64,000 bases of DNA from Halobacteriovorax sp. GB3 (GTDB taxonomy: Bacteria; Bdellovibrionota; Bacteriovoracia; Bacteriovoracales; Bacteriovoracaceae). The DNA is taken from contig NZ_JAQSLN010000003.1 in NCBI RefSeq assembly GCF_028649655.1, positions 124,001-188,000 on the forward strand, written 5' to 3'. The translations under genes and the position numbers were made by a program. Within the stretch, counting starts at the first letter, position 1, and each line of letters opens with the position of its first letter. Positions 33,975 through 41,965 of the stretch are shown here, piece after piece. The notes under the pieces are model-generated. The model did no database searches. It saw only the letters and a list, made by a program, of their open reading frames with translations, and was not told the origin of the DNA.

Positions 33975-34828
33975 AGAAGATTGGAATAGTCGTTGTTATT
34001 GCGGCCTTTGTTTCACTATTTTATCTCAATAGAAAAGAGAGTCCGATTTTTGGAGAAAATGTTTTCAAATCTACGGAACTTGAAGACGTGAAGACGCAGA
34101 GTAAGAGAATTGTTGAACAGACAGTAAAAATAGAGAATAAAGAACTCATTGAAAAGATTGTAGACCCCAAAGGTGGAGACATCCGTAAAGAATATCGTGA
34201 TGAAGCATTGACTCTTGAAGATATTAGAGATGTAGAAGTGGTTATTAATGATTTATCTCGGTGTATAAAGTCTGATTCCTGTAAAGATTCTAAGTCTTTT
34301 GATCGCTACTATGATCCTAATGAGGGAACATATCATCGAGCGCTTTCAAAGAGTCTTGATTTGTTAACTGAGCAAATAAACGATGGCCTTTATACTGTTG
34401 AAAATAAGGAAGGAATTAAAAGAGCGCTAAAAATTAAAAATGCACGAGTTCAATTATCTGCAGCACTCTTAATCTCTTCTCTAAATGACGATGAGTTGAT
34501 TACATCGCTCTATGAATCTTGCGACTCAATTGTCGATAATTCACTCTCAAGTGTCCTTCATTTATTATCAAGTGCAGAGTTAATGAACTCAAAAAAACGT
34601 AAAGATATAAGAGATGAATGTATCGTGAAAAGTGTGAAACAAGGACAGAGTAATCGAAAAATAGCATCGATAAATTTTGCCATAAAACAAGATATTGGCA
34701 AAGACAAGGCCCTAGAACTTAGCAAAACACTATGTCCTTTGAAGAAATCAGAATCTGAGGTCCAAAAAAGAGTTTATGTGAAATTTATGGCGGTCATGGA
34801 CAAGTATAATATTTCTTGTCGAAATTAA
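33971..34828 (+). CDS. Hypothetical exported/membrane-anchored protein
   Basis: 285 residues beginning with a hydrophobic anchor or uncleaved signal (MKKIGIVVVIAAFVSLFYLN). The remainder is helical and charged, with Cys in 'SRCIKSDSCKDSK', 'ESCDSIV', 'DECIVKS', 'KTLCPLKK' and 'NISCRN' that could form periplasmic disulfides. No known domain. Its ATG overlaps the stop of the upstream SH3b gene in an ATGA, so the two are translationally coupled and probably act together at the cell wall. Confidence 0.7.
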   Translation: MKKIGIVVVIAAFVSLFYLNRKESPIFGENVFKSTELEDVKTQSKRIVEQTVKIENKELIEKIVDPKGGDIRKEYRDEALTLEDIRDVEVVINDLSRCIKSDSCKDSKSFDRYYDPNEGTYHRALSKSLDLLTEQINDGLYTVENKEGIKRALKIKNARVQLSAALLISSLNDDELITSLYESCDSIVDNSLSSVLHLLSSAELMNSKKRKDIRDECIVKSVKQGQSNRKIASINFAIKQDIGKDKALELSKTLCPLKKSESEVQKRVYVKFMAVMDKYNISCRN

Positions 34829-35520
34829 AAGTTTGAGCTCTTAGCACATATAGAAAGCAAGTTAATGAGCTCATCGTAGGCCTGGTTTTTCATGGCCTTA
34901 AAAATCACCGAAAGTGAAGGCTCCTTTGCGCTTCCTCTACTCGCATTTTTATCGTTATAGATAATAACTTGAAGATCTCCATTAGAACGAAAGTGATAAG
35001 TTATATCGAGATTGTAAGCGAGAAGGCGTATGAGGTTTTCATTGCTATTTGGTCGTCTGCCCATAAAAAGACGATATTCAACGAGTAAATCTTCTTTTTT
35101 CTTTGCTTCTTCTAGCGCGCGCTTTAATACTTCGAAGCTCACCCGAATCCATTCATGCGCCTTTGTTTCTCCTTCAAAATCAAGTACGTCTTTATTTCCC
35201 TCGTTTAGGCATTCCTTCTTTCTATCGATAAATGAACTAATACTCTCATTCAAGAACTGATCGAAATTAAACGTTACTTCGTTATCATGTGCTATCGTTA
35301 GGTTTTGATTGTCGAGTGTCAGCTTTAGTTCGCTGTTTATTTTTTTCAGTTCTATTGTGAATGATTTCTTTCCAATTAACTGGAATGTTTTCTTTTTCTC
35401 ATCTTGAAACTTGATTCCCTCGTTAATACTTAGAGATAACCATTGATACTCATCAAGAGAAAGTTTCGAGAGTTTTTCTTTTACTTCATCGATCGTTAAT
35501 TTTTTGAAGAGAGAAAACAT
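34825..35520 (-). CDS. Hypothetical cytoplasmic protein
   Basis: 231 residues, no signal peptide or membrane segment. It begins 'MFSLFKKLTIDEVKEKLSKL' and is mixed alpha/beta; a run of polar strand-like segments (about 35-75) is followed by long helices. I recognise no family. AAGGGTAG stands upstream of the ATG, and the stop of this gene overlaps the end of the convergent gene by four bases. The thioesterase gene ends two bases upstream of its start, so both are in one operon. Confidence 0.65.
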   Translation of the reverse strand: MFSLFKKLTIDEVKEKLSKLSLDEYQWLSLSINEGIKFQDEKKKTFQLIGKKSFTIELKKINSELKLTLDNQNLTIAHDNEVTFNFDQFLNESISSFIDRKKECLNEGNKDVLDFEGETKAHEWIRVSFEVLKRALEEAKKKEDLLVEYRLFMGRRPNSNENLIRLLAYNLDITYHFRSNGDLQVIIYNDKNASRGSAKEPSLSVIFKAMKNQAYDELINLLSICAKSSNF

Positions 35521-35522
35521 TT

Positions 35523-35951
35523 TTAGCTACCCTTATATTTGTCCACAAAGCCTTGTGGGCACGAAGCAATTTTCTTTGTTTCGTAGTTAAAAAAGACCAT
35601 GCCTGTTTTTACTACACAAATAGTGGCCTTGTCTCTAGATCGAATAAATTTATAAACGAATTCGAATCCATGTGTCGTAATCTCATCAATATAAAGTTCG
35701 CAATGAAGCTGATCAAAGAGAAAGCCTTCATTCTTATATTGGAGTGCAGCATCGGACATGATCAGCCCGCCACCGTAGAAGTTTAACTCGTCAAAAGACA
35801 GTTCATTTAAAAAGCGTAATCTGACTTCATGAGCAAATCTTAAAAGAGCATCATTACTCAAGTGATTTCCGTAGTTAATATCGTTAACTCGAACGCTCAA
35901 CTGAGTCTCATAAATTTTATTGGATGGAATAGATATTTTAACTCTTGCCAC
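35523..35951 (-). CDS. 4-hydroxybenzoyl-CoA thioesterase-like (hotdog) acyl-CoA thioesterase
   Basis: A single hotdog domain of 142 residues of the YbgC/4HBT type. The family pattern is 'VRVNDINYGNHLSNDALLRF', in which the Asp-x-x-x-x-x-x-H of D-x-D-x-x-G-H-V-N-N is kept as D-I-N-Y-G-N-H-L-S-N, and the central helix and strands follow ('SFDELNFYGGGLIMSDAALQY', 'RDKATICVVKTGMVFFN'). It hydrolyses acyl-CoA; chain length not predictable. Start is GTG at 35951 with GGAGAG five bases upstream. Confidence 0.85.
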   Translation of the reverse strand: MARVKISIPSNKIYETQLSVRVNDINYGNHLSNDALLRFAHEVRLRFLNELSFDELNFYGGGLIMSDAALQYKNEGFLFDQLHCELYIDEITTHGFEFVYKFIRSRDKATICVVKTGMVFFNYETKKIASCPQGFVDKYKGS

Positions 35952-36030
35952 ATTCTCTCCATTAACATCTTTAGTGAAAAGGTTTATGATATTTTAAACA
36001 TAACATAATTGATTATCTTTGGGGATTTGT

Positions 36031-36807
36031 TTGAAAGTTGGAATGTTTGATTCAGGAATTGGTGGTCTCAGTATTCTGTCTAGTTTACTGACAATTCGAC
36101 CTGATGCACAAGTATACTACTTCGCCGATGATGCTTTCGCACCCTATGGCAGTAAGAGTGATGAGGTCCTTTTAGAGCGATCAATTGTCATTGTTGATAA
36201 ATTTATTGAGCTTGGAATCGATCTCATTGTCCTTGCGTGCAATACCGCAACGGCCGTGTGTATTGATGACTTACGTACGCGCTATCCAGAGATTCAGTTT
36301 GTAGGAATTGAGCCCTATGTAAATATTGTGAATCAAATTCCTTGGGATGATAAGAAGAAGGCGGTTATTCTTACAACGCCACTTACAGGTAAGAGTAGTC
36401 GTTTTAATAAATTGAAAGAAAAACTCGATCCCAATAACTATCTCTCACACTATAGTTGTCCAGGCCTTGCTCAAATCGTAGAGACTGCTTATTGGGAAAA
36501 AAAAGAACAAGAGCGCCTTGAAAGCGAGATTCGCAATGAACTCTCTTCACTTCTTACAAAAGGCTACGAGTATTATATTTTAGGATGTACGCACTACCCA
36601 TTGGTCTCAAAGTATATTCAAAGAATAAGTGGCGCAAAGGTCTTGAGTCCCTGTCGCGCTGTGGCCAATCGTATTAGTGATTTGATGGGACAGGCCTCTA
36701 CCTCTGTAGATGGTACAATGATCGATTTCTATTTTTATTCTAGTGCCCGACATCAAGATTTCATTAAGCAGGAATTTCCAATCACTAGGCCGTGGCCAGA
36801 GCTTTGA
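36031..36807 (+). CDS. murI: Glutamate racemase
   Basis: Makes D-glutamate for peptidoglycan. Both catalytic cysteines are visible: 'LIVLACNTATAV' (about residue 70) and 'YILGCTHYPLVSKYI'. The N-terminal 'VGMFDSGIGGLSIL' carries the DSGIGG motif. Length 258 agrees with the family. The start is taken as TTG at 36031 because GGGGA stands six to ten bases upstream and the ATG at 36043 would cut into the first strand; an upstream in-frame TTG at 36019 lies before the SD. eno follows after about 50 bases. Confidence 0.95.
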   Translation: MKVGMFDSGIGGLSILSSLLTIRPDAQVYYFADDAFAPYGSKSDEVLLERSIVIVDKFIELGIDLIVLACNTATAVCIDDLRTRYPEIQFVGIEPYVNIVNQIPWDDKKKAVILTTPLTGKSSRFNKLKEKLDPNNYLSHYSCPGLAQIVETAYWEKKEQERLESEIRNELSSLLTKGYEYYILGCTHYPLVSKYIQRISGAKVLSPCRAVANRISDLMGQASTSVDGTMIDFYFYSSARHQDFIKQEFPITRPWPEL

Positions 36808-36858
36808 AGAAAGTTTATAGTTTAACGTAATAAATTCACTTTGAAAGGATGGAATCTC

Positions 36859-38139
36859 ATGTCAAAGATTACAAATATTATTGCCCGTCAAATTCTCGAT
36901 TCAAGAGGTAACCCAACAGTTGAGGCCGAAGTTCACACGGAACTTGGTAGTGTTGCCTTAGCAGCTGTTCCTTCTGGAGCTTCTACAGGAACTCGTGAAG
37001 CACTTGAGCTTCGTGATGGTGACAAGTCTTATTATGTAGGAAAGTCAGTTAGAAAAGCTGTTTCTAATGTTAACGACATCATCAAGCCTCAGGTTCTTGG
37101 TATGGAAGTTACTGAACAGAGAAATATCGATTATAAAATGATTGAGATTGATGGAACAGAGAATAAAGAAAAACTTGGAGCAAATGCTATTCTTGCCGTT
37201 TCAATGGCCGTTTGTCGTGCTGGAGCAATGGATAAGAAGATGCCACTATTCCGTTATATGAATGAGTTTTTGAAGATTCCTATGGATAGTGATTCTATGA
37301 ATCTACCGGCTCCTCTCATGAATATCATTAATGGTGGAGAGCACGCTTCTAATAATCTTGATATTCAGGAATTTATGATTGTCCCTCATATGCAAAAAAG
37401 TTTCTCCGAAAACTTTAGAGCAGGAGTTGAGACTTTCCATGCTCTTAAGAAAGTTCTTTCTGAACAGAATTACTCAACTAACGTAGGTGATGAGGGTGGT
37501 TTTGCTCCGAATTTACAAGGGCACGAAGAGGCCATTGAATGTATTTTAAAGGCCATTAAGAATGCTGGTTATGAGCCAGGTCGCGATATCTCTATTTCAC
37601 TTGATTCAGCCTCTAGTGAGTTCTACAGAGATGGTAAGTATCACATCGAAAACAAAGCTCTTTCCAGTGAAGAAATGGTGAAATATTACTCAGATCTTTG
37701 CGATAAATATCCGATCTATTCTATTGAGGATGGACTTGATGAGTCTGATTACGAGGGTTGGGAAAAACTGACTCGCGAACTCGGAGATAGGGTCGTTCTC
37801 GTTGGAGATGACGTTTTTGTAACAAATAAAAAGATTCTCCAAAAGGGAATTGATAGAAAAATGGCCAACTCAATTCTTGTAAAAGTGAATCAAATTGGTT
37901 CTTTAACAGAGACGTTTGAGACACTCGATCTTGCTTTTAAGAATAACTATAGTGCCATTATTTCACATCGCTCAGGTGAGACTGGTGATAGCTTCATTGC
38001 TGATCTTGCCGTTGCTTGTGCCGCTGGACATATTAAGACAGGTTCTGCCAGCCGCTCAGACAGAATGGAAAAATACAATCAGCTACTAAGAATCGAAGAG
38101 GCCCTTGGTAGTGATGCAAAATTTAATGTTATTAAATAA
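36859..38139 (+). CDS. eno: Enolase
   Basis: Glycolytic 2-phosphoglycerate dehydratase. Diagnostic stretches: '[15 protein letters not shown]', '[16 protein letters not shown]', '[12 protein letters not shown]' (catalytic Glu), '[11 protein letters not shown]' and '[10 protein letters not shown]' (Mg ligands), '[13 protein letters not shown]' (catalytic Lys) and '[18 protein letters not shown]'. Length 426 is normal. The ATG at 36859 follows AAAGGATGG; the frame is open upstream, but the protein starts with the family's MSKI. A strong terminator follows 11 bases after the stop. Confidence 0.98.
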   Translation: MSKITNIIARQILDSRGNPTVEAEVHTELGSVALAAVPSGASTGTREALELRDGDKSYYVGKSVRKAVSNVNDIIKPQVLGMEVTEQRNIDYKMIEIDGTENKEKLGANAILAVSMAVCRAGAMDKKMPLFRYMNEFLKIPMDSDSMNLPAPLMNIINGGEHASNNLDIQEFMIVPHMQKSFSENFRAGVETFHALKKVLSEQNYSTNVGDEGGFAPNLQGHEEAIECILKAIKNAGYEPGRDISISLDSASSEFYRDGKYHIENKALSSEEMVKYYSDLCDKYPIYSIEDGLDESDYEGWEKLTRELGDRVVLVGDDVFVTNKKILQKGIDRKMANSILVKVNQIGSLTETFETLDLAFKNNYSAIISHRSGETGDSFIADLAVACAAGHIKTGSASRSDRMEKYNQLLRIEEALGSDAKFNVIK

Positions 38140-38150
38140 GTATCAATAAT

Positions 38151-38177
38151 AAAGGCCTCTCTATTGAGGCCTTTTTT
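38151..38177 (+). terminator. eno: Intrinsic terminator of eno, abutting the next start codon
   Basis: AAAGGCCTC, loop TCTATT, GAGGCC and six T. The next gene's ATG begins at the base after the last T (38178). Confidence 0.9.
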
Positions 38178-39470
38178 ATGGTTCATAAATTAAGACAAAT
38201 AAGTTCAAAACTACACGTTTTTGATCTCTATTGCTTCTTTTCACTCGTTGTTTCAGCAACTCTTTGGTTGAGTTTTTATTTCAAAGATCGAACTTTTCTT
38301 CCAAACTCATTTATAGAAAGCACTCTTATTGTTGGAAGTTATCTCTTTTTCACAACAAATTACCATCATGCAAAAGAATATAAGGCCTTGAAAAATTACC
38401 CCTTATTTTTTCTTTTCCAGACGTTATGTTTTATTGGACTTACTTTTAAGTATCAGTCGTTGGCAGGGCTCTATTTGGGATTAATTCCCTGTGTGAGTGC
38501 AACGCTCTTTTTTCTCTATCGAGACGAACACGGAATCAGTGCTAATGAAAGAAAGGGCATGTTTCTCTTTCTCATTGGAGGATGTTCATTTTTAGCACTT
38601 GGGACTTTTAATGATGTTCAATTTATCTCTTATGTCGATGGAGCGCTCTTTCTTATTTTCTCATCGTGGGTTATGGGATTGATCTATACTTCGAATGAAT
38701 TTGTTCTAGCAGGACAGAAGTCCTTGGTTGATTTTCTCCTTCGACGTTCTAAGAAAACGATGCCTGTCAGTGAGCAAAGAAAAAACCGCCTCTTTTTTCA
38801 CGATCTCATCAATCACACACATGGGTTAAATCTATTCTTAGCGACTAAGGAAAACGGCGATGGGAGTTTAACAAAAGAGGACACTCTCATTCTCTATAAA
38901 GAGATTAAATTAATTCAATCTTTAGTAAAGGATCATTTCGGTTATCAACATAAAAATCTTGTGAATACATATGATGTTGTTAGTTTTGATTTTGCGCGCA
39001 TTGGGCTTTTAAATCTTGTCGATAATTTTTTACCTTCAGAGCAATTTAATTGTTTTTTCTTTTTTAAAGGCGCAGCGGCATCAGAGGCACCTCTTGAAAT
39101 TCGCTCGAGTGCAATGGTGCACTACCCATCTTTTTATAGAGTCGTAAATAATATCATTAAGAATATCGCAGAAGCTGGACCTTCAAGCGTAGAATTTAAT
39201 TTTGATTACACAGATGATGGCCTTCATTTAACAGTTAAAAATACAATATCAAAACTCTCAGAAAAGAGATCTTCTAGCCTGGCCGATGATTTAGGGAAAA
39301 TTATTATGATGGATCAGGTGAAAAATGAATCGGGTCTAGGGCTCGAGTCCGTTAATGAAATTCTTCGCTCTATCGGTGGTCATTTCGCCTTTAAAATAGA
39401 GAATGGCCAGTGGGTGAGTCAAATCTATTTTCCAAGGCCAGGACAATTTGAAGAGAAAAAATCGGCCTAG
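38178..39470 (+). CDS. Membrane sensor histidine kinase
   Basis: 430 residues: five or six hydrophobic segments between about 18 and 178, then 'NRLFFHDLINHTHGLNLFL' with the phospho-acceptor His, and a degenerate but readable ATPase domain ('FYRVVNNIIKNIAEAG' N-box, 'NESGLGLESVNEILRSIGG' G-box). The D-x-G-x-G (G1) motif is not obvious ('LHLTVKNTI'), so ATP binding may be altered. No regulator gene adjoins. The start is directly after the eno terminator; its only SD-like sequence (GAGG at 38166-38169) lies in the terminator stem. Confidence 0.8.
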   Translation: MVHKLRQISSKLHVFDLYCFFSLVVSATLWLSFYFKDRTFLPNSFIESTLIVGSYLFFTTNYHHAKEYKALKNYPLFFLFQTLCFIGLTFKYQSLAGLYLGLIPCVSATLFFLYRDEHGISANERKGMFLFLIGGCSFLALGTFNDVQFISYVDGALFLIFSSWVMGLIYTSNEFVLAGQKSLVDFLLRRSKKTMPVSEQRKNRLFFHDLINHTHGLNLFLATKENGDGSLTKEDTLILYKEIKLIQSLVKDHFGYQHKNLVNTYDVVSFDFARIGLLNLVDNFLPSEQFNCFFFFKGAAASEAPLEIRSSAMVHYPSFYRVVNNIIKNIAEAGPSSVEFNFDYTDDGLHLTVKNTISKLSEKRSSSLADDLGKIIMMDQVKNESGLGLESVNEILRSIGGHFAFKIENGQWVSQIYFPRPGQFEEKKSA

Positions 39471-39542
39471 GGCAAAAGCTTCGCTTTCTACAAGATAAAG
39501 AACTTTTTTAGTATCCTATAGTTGAATCAACTAAGGATGCAT

Positions 39543-40718
39543 ATGAATATTAAAAATTCTCTTCTCATTTCATGTCTGTCAATATCTTCTGTCTATGCTC
39601 ACGATATTGTCTATCGTCCAAAAGCTGAGATCCTCTATCAAAAACAATTTGAATTAAGTGTTTCAGCAACGCAATTTGAAACTCTTGCTCGATACGATGT
39701 TGATGGTAATGAAGTTAGTTACGACAATGAAGATGATGGTTTTATAAAAAGAGATATTGATACAAATTTGTATTATTCTTTCAATGATAGTTTCGAATTC
39801 AACCTCGGTGGTCGCTATCGTACATATGAAGACACCGTATCGGGAGAAGCTCAAACTGTTAGTGGTGGAGAGTCATATTGGCTAGGTGTTAAGTATCCCT
39901 TCTCTCCTGTTGGAAATATGCGCTATGCTCTAAACGCTCGCTTTAGAAAGACAATGTATACAAATACAGACTATGCAACTTCAGCAGCTGTCGATTCTGA
40001 AGATAAAGTTCTTGGTGACTCTGGATCGGAATTTCAGCTTGGTATGTATGCCAGCTGGCTTAGGTCTCAAACAAATGCATTCGATGCTTATTTGGCCTAC
40101 AACGCTCCTCCAAATGGTTTGAGTCCAGAGATTGTTTACGATCTTTCAACATCTTTTCACTACAATCGTTTTGGAATTGATTTAGGAGTGAAAGGTATTG
40201 AATCTCTCGGTGCTGATAGTGAAGATGAAAGACCATTTCAATCAACTCCAAGTTCTTCAGCTCTCTTTAATTCCGTAAATCGCGCCCATACGGCCGGTTA
40301 TATTCGTGGGGCCATGGCCTTTGGCAATTTTAAAATTGGTGGTGAGTTTGCTAATGTTTTTCGTGGGGTCTCCACTGACCAAGGTGCATCTCTTGGGATT
40401 CAACTAACTTATCAATCTAAGGGCAATAGCACATCTTCTCAAAAGAAAATTAATAAATTTAAGGAATACACAATAGAGGCCACTGTTTTAAAAGTTTCTG
40501 CGAGAGGTAAGTTCGTAAAAATTGATCATGGTTTAGCTCAAGATGTCGAAAAGGGAATGAAGTTCGATATTTATAAAACGGACTACTTCGGTGGAAACGT
40601 CTTGGTAGCTAGTGGGCATATCGTCGAGCTTGGAGCGAATTGGTCTATCGTTCGCCTGCAAAAGCTCTATAAAAAGATGCCCATTTTGAAAGGTTTTGTT
40701 GCTAGAGCAAGTAACTGA
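39543..40718 (+). CDS. Exported protein with beta-rich domain and FlgT-C-like C-terminus
   Basis: 391 residues with a signal peptide ('SLLISCLSISSVYA'). Residues about 20-300 are rich in Tyr, Asp and alternating hydrophobics ('NLYYSFNDSFEFNLGGRYRT', 'SYWLGVKYPFSPVGNMRYAL', 'AYIRGAM'-like strands), as in outer-membrane beta-barrels. The last 85 residues ('ATVLKVSARGKFVKIDHGLA', 'VEKGMKFDIYKTD', 'LVASGHIVE') look like the FlgT C-terminal domain found in outer-membrane and flagellar accessory proteins. AAGGA lies six bases before the ATG at 39543; an upstream in-frame TTG is too close to it. Confidence 0.68.
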   Translation: MNIKNSLLISCLSISSVYAHDIVYRPKAEILYQKQFELSVSATQFETLARYDVDGNEVSYDNEDDGFIKRDIDTNLYYSFNDSFEFNLGGRYRTYEDTVSGEAQTVSGGESYWLGVKYPFSPVGNMRYALNARFRKTMYTNTDYATSAAVDSEDKVLGDSGSEFQLGMYASWLRSQTNAFDAYLAYNAPPNGLSPEIVYDLSTSFHYNRFGIDLGVKGIESLGADSEDERPFQSTPSSSALFNSVNRAHTAGYIRGAMAFGNFKIGGEFANVFRGVSTDQGASLGIQLTYQSKGNSTSSQKKINKFKEYTIEATVLKVSARGKFVKIDHGLAQDVEKGMKFDIYKTDYFGGNVLVASGHIVELGANWSIVRLQKLYKKMPILKGFVARASN

Positions 40719-40803
40719 AATCAGGAAAAAATGACCAGTTGTTTGGGCCTAAGATTAAGTTAGAGTAAAATAAATTAACGCTTATATTTAAAAGGTTATT
40801 AAA

Positions 40804-41562
40804 ATGATGAAACGTTTTTTATTGGTTGCCATCGCACTTATCTCCTTTGGAGTTCACGCTAAAGTCTTTACCAGTCAGTTTACAGAGTTCCTCCTTCCTA
40901 ACGGTTGGGAGTGTGCAATGGAAGGCTCTGAATGGGTTTGTCAGTCGACAAATAATAATAGAAAGAAAGAGGCAATCATTATTCTTGCTGCCAAGCTTAA
41001 AGGTGGACAAGATAGTCTTTCTCACTACCAAACGTATTTAAAGAATACAAAAGAGTTCAAGATCCCTGGTGGAAAGAAGCAGGTGAGTGAGCCAAAGTAT
41101 ACAAATATCAAAGATATCAAAGGGCACAAGTGGGTTGATTCTCTTCATCTCGCTAGTGAGGTTCCTGGTTTTTATACTCGCTATCTTGCAACTGTTAAAG
41201 GTGACCTTGGGGTTTTGGTAACATTCTCTGTTTCTAAAGATCACTATAGTAGTTATTCAAAAGTTATTGACGGAATTGTTGAGTCGCTAAAAGTTTTCGC
41301 TCAAATGAAAAACTCGCCAACTAAGTTTGTTAGACAAGCAAGAGATGGCTCACTACCTGGTGAAGGTGAGTTTGTTGAAGATGGATCGGATGCTCTGGAT
41401 ATCGGTTTAGGAGCTAGAAAGAGACAGAAGTCCGGTGCAAGTGATGGTTCAAATGATATGATCATGTATATCATTGGTGCTGCAGTCGTTGCCTTTGTTC
41501 TTATGAGAATGAAAAAAGGTAAGAAGAAAACAAAGAAAAAGAAAAAGAAGTCTAAGAAATAA
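40804..41562 (+). CDS. Exported protein with C-terminal membrane anchor and poly-Lys tail
   Basis: Signal peptide (about 1-19), a mature domain of about 165 residues with two Cys ('GWECAMEGSEWVCQS'), a Gly/Asp-rich spacer, a C-terminal hydrophobic segment 'MIMYIIGAAVVAFVLM', and a tail of about 20 residues that is nearly all Lys. This makes a type I membrane protein with the domain outside the cytoplasm and the Lys tail inside. The core is reminiscent of bacterial lipoprotein or LpqN-like domains that bind lipids but I cannot assign it. It ends at a strong bidirectional terminator. Confidence 0.7.
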   Translation: MMKRFLLVAIALISFGVHAKVFTSQFTEFLLPNGWECAMEGSEWVCQSTNNNRKKEAIIILAAKLKGGQDSLSHYQTYLKNTKEFKIPGGKKQVSEPKYTNIKDIKGHKWVDSLHLASEVPGFYTRYLATVKGDLGVLVTFSVSKDHYSSYSKVIDGIVESLKVFAQMKNSPTKFVRQARDGSLPGEGEFVEDGSDALDIGLGARKRQKSGASDGSNDMIMYIIGAAVVAFVLMRMKKGKKKTKKKKKKSKK

Positions 41563-41594
41563 AAAAAGGGAAGCTTAATGCTTCCCTTTTTTTT
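41561..41594. terminator. Bidirectional intrinsic terminator
   Basis: GGGAAGC, loop TTAAT, GCTTCCC flanked by seven A on the left and eight T on the right, serving the genes ending at 41562 and 41593. Confidence 0.92.
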
Positions 41595-41904
41595 AATATA
41601 TGTTCAATTTTTTCAAGCTCTCTTCTTTGTAAATTTCCTGCGCTTTTTCCGCTCTGGATTTTGGTTCATTTCGCCACGAGGCCTCAAGGTCTGAATCTTG
41701 TCTGACGGAGGGGTCAAAGAACTCCCTGTCTTCAATATAGGGTGAACCCTTCGCTTGGTGAGGCTTTATTTGTTCTAATTTTAATTCTCTTTGCGTTTCG
41801 TAGATTCGCTTATTCGTTTCACGAAGTTCATCAACAAGCTTTTGAACAGGCTTGTCTGTTGATTTTCTATTGAGGGCATGAATGATTTTGTTGATCGTTG
41901 CCAT
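41593..41904 (-). CDS. Small hypothetical protein
   Basis: 103 residues, hydrophilic and helical with a short coiled coil ('RETNKRIYETQRELKLEQI'), no signal peptide or membrane segment and no recognised domain. Its charged C-terminal half contains 'WRNEPKSRAEKAQEIYKE'. The stop lies inside the bidirectional terminator. The upstream gene is the MenE-MenH fusion, 62 bases away on the same strand, so cotranscription is possible. Confidence rests on the SD-like AAGG before the ATG and clean spacing, not on homology. Confidence 0.6.
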   Translation of the reverse strand: MATINKIIHALNRKSTDKPVQKLVDELRETNKRIYETQRELKLEQIKPHQAKGSPYIEDREFFDPSVRQDSDLEASWRNEPKSRAEKAQEIYKEESLKKLNIY

Positions 41905-41965
41905 ACCTTACTTGTCGGTTATTTCGCGTTTAGGCCTTAGTTTAGGATCGTTTACGGATGTTATT

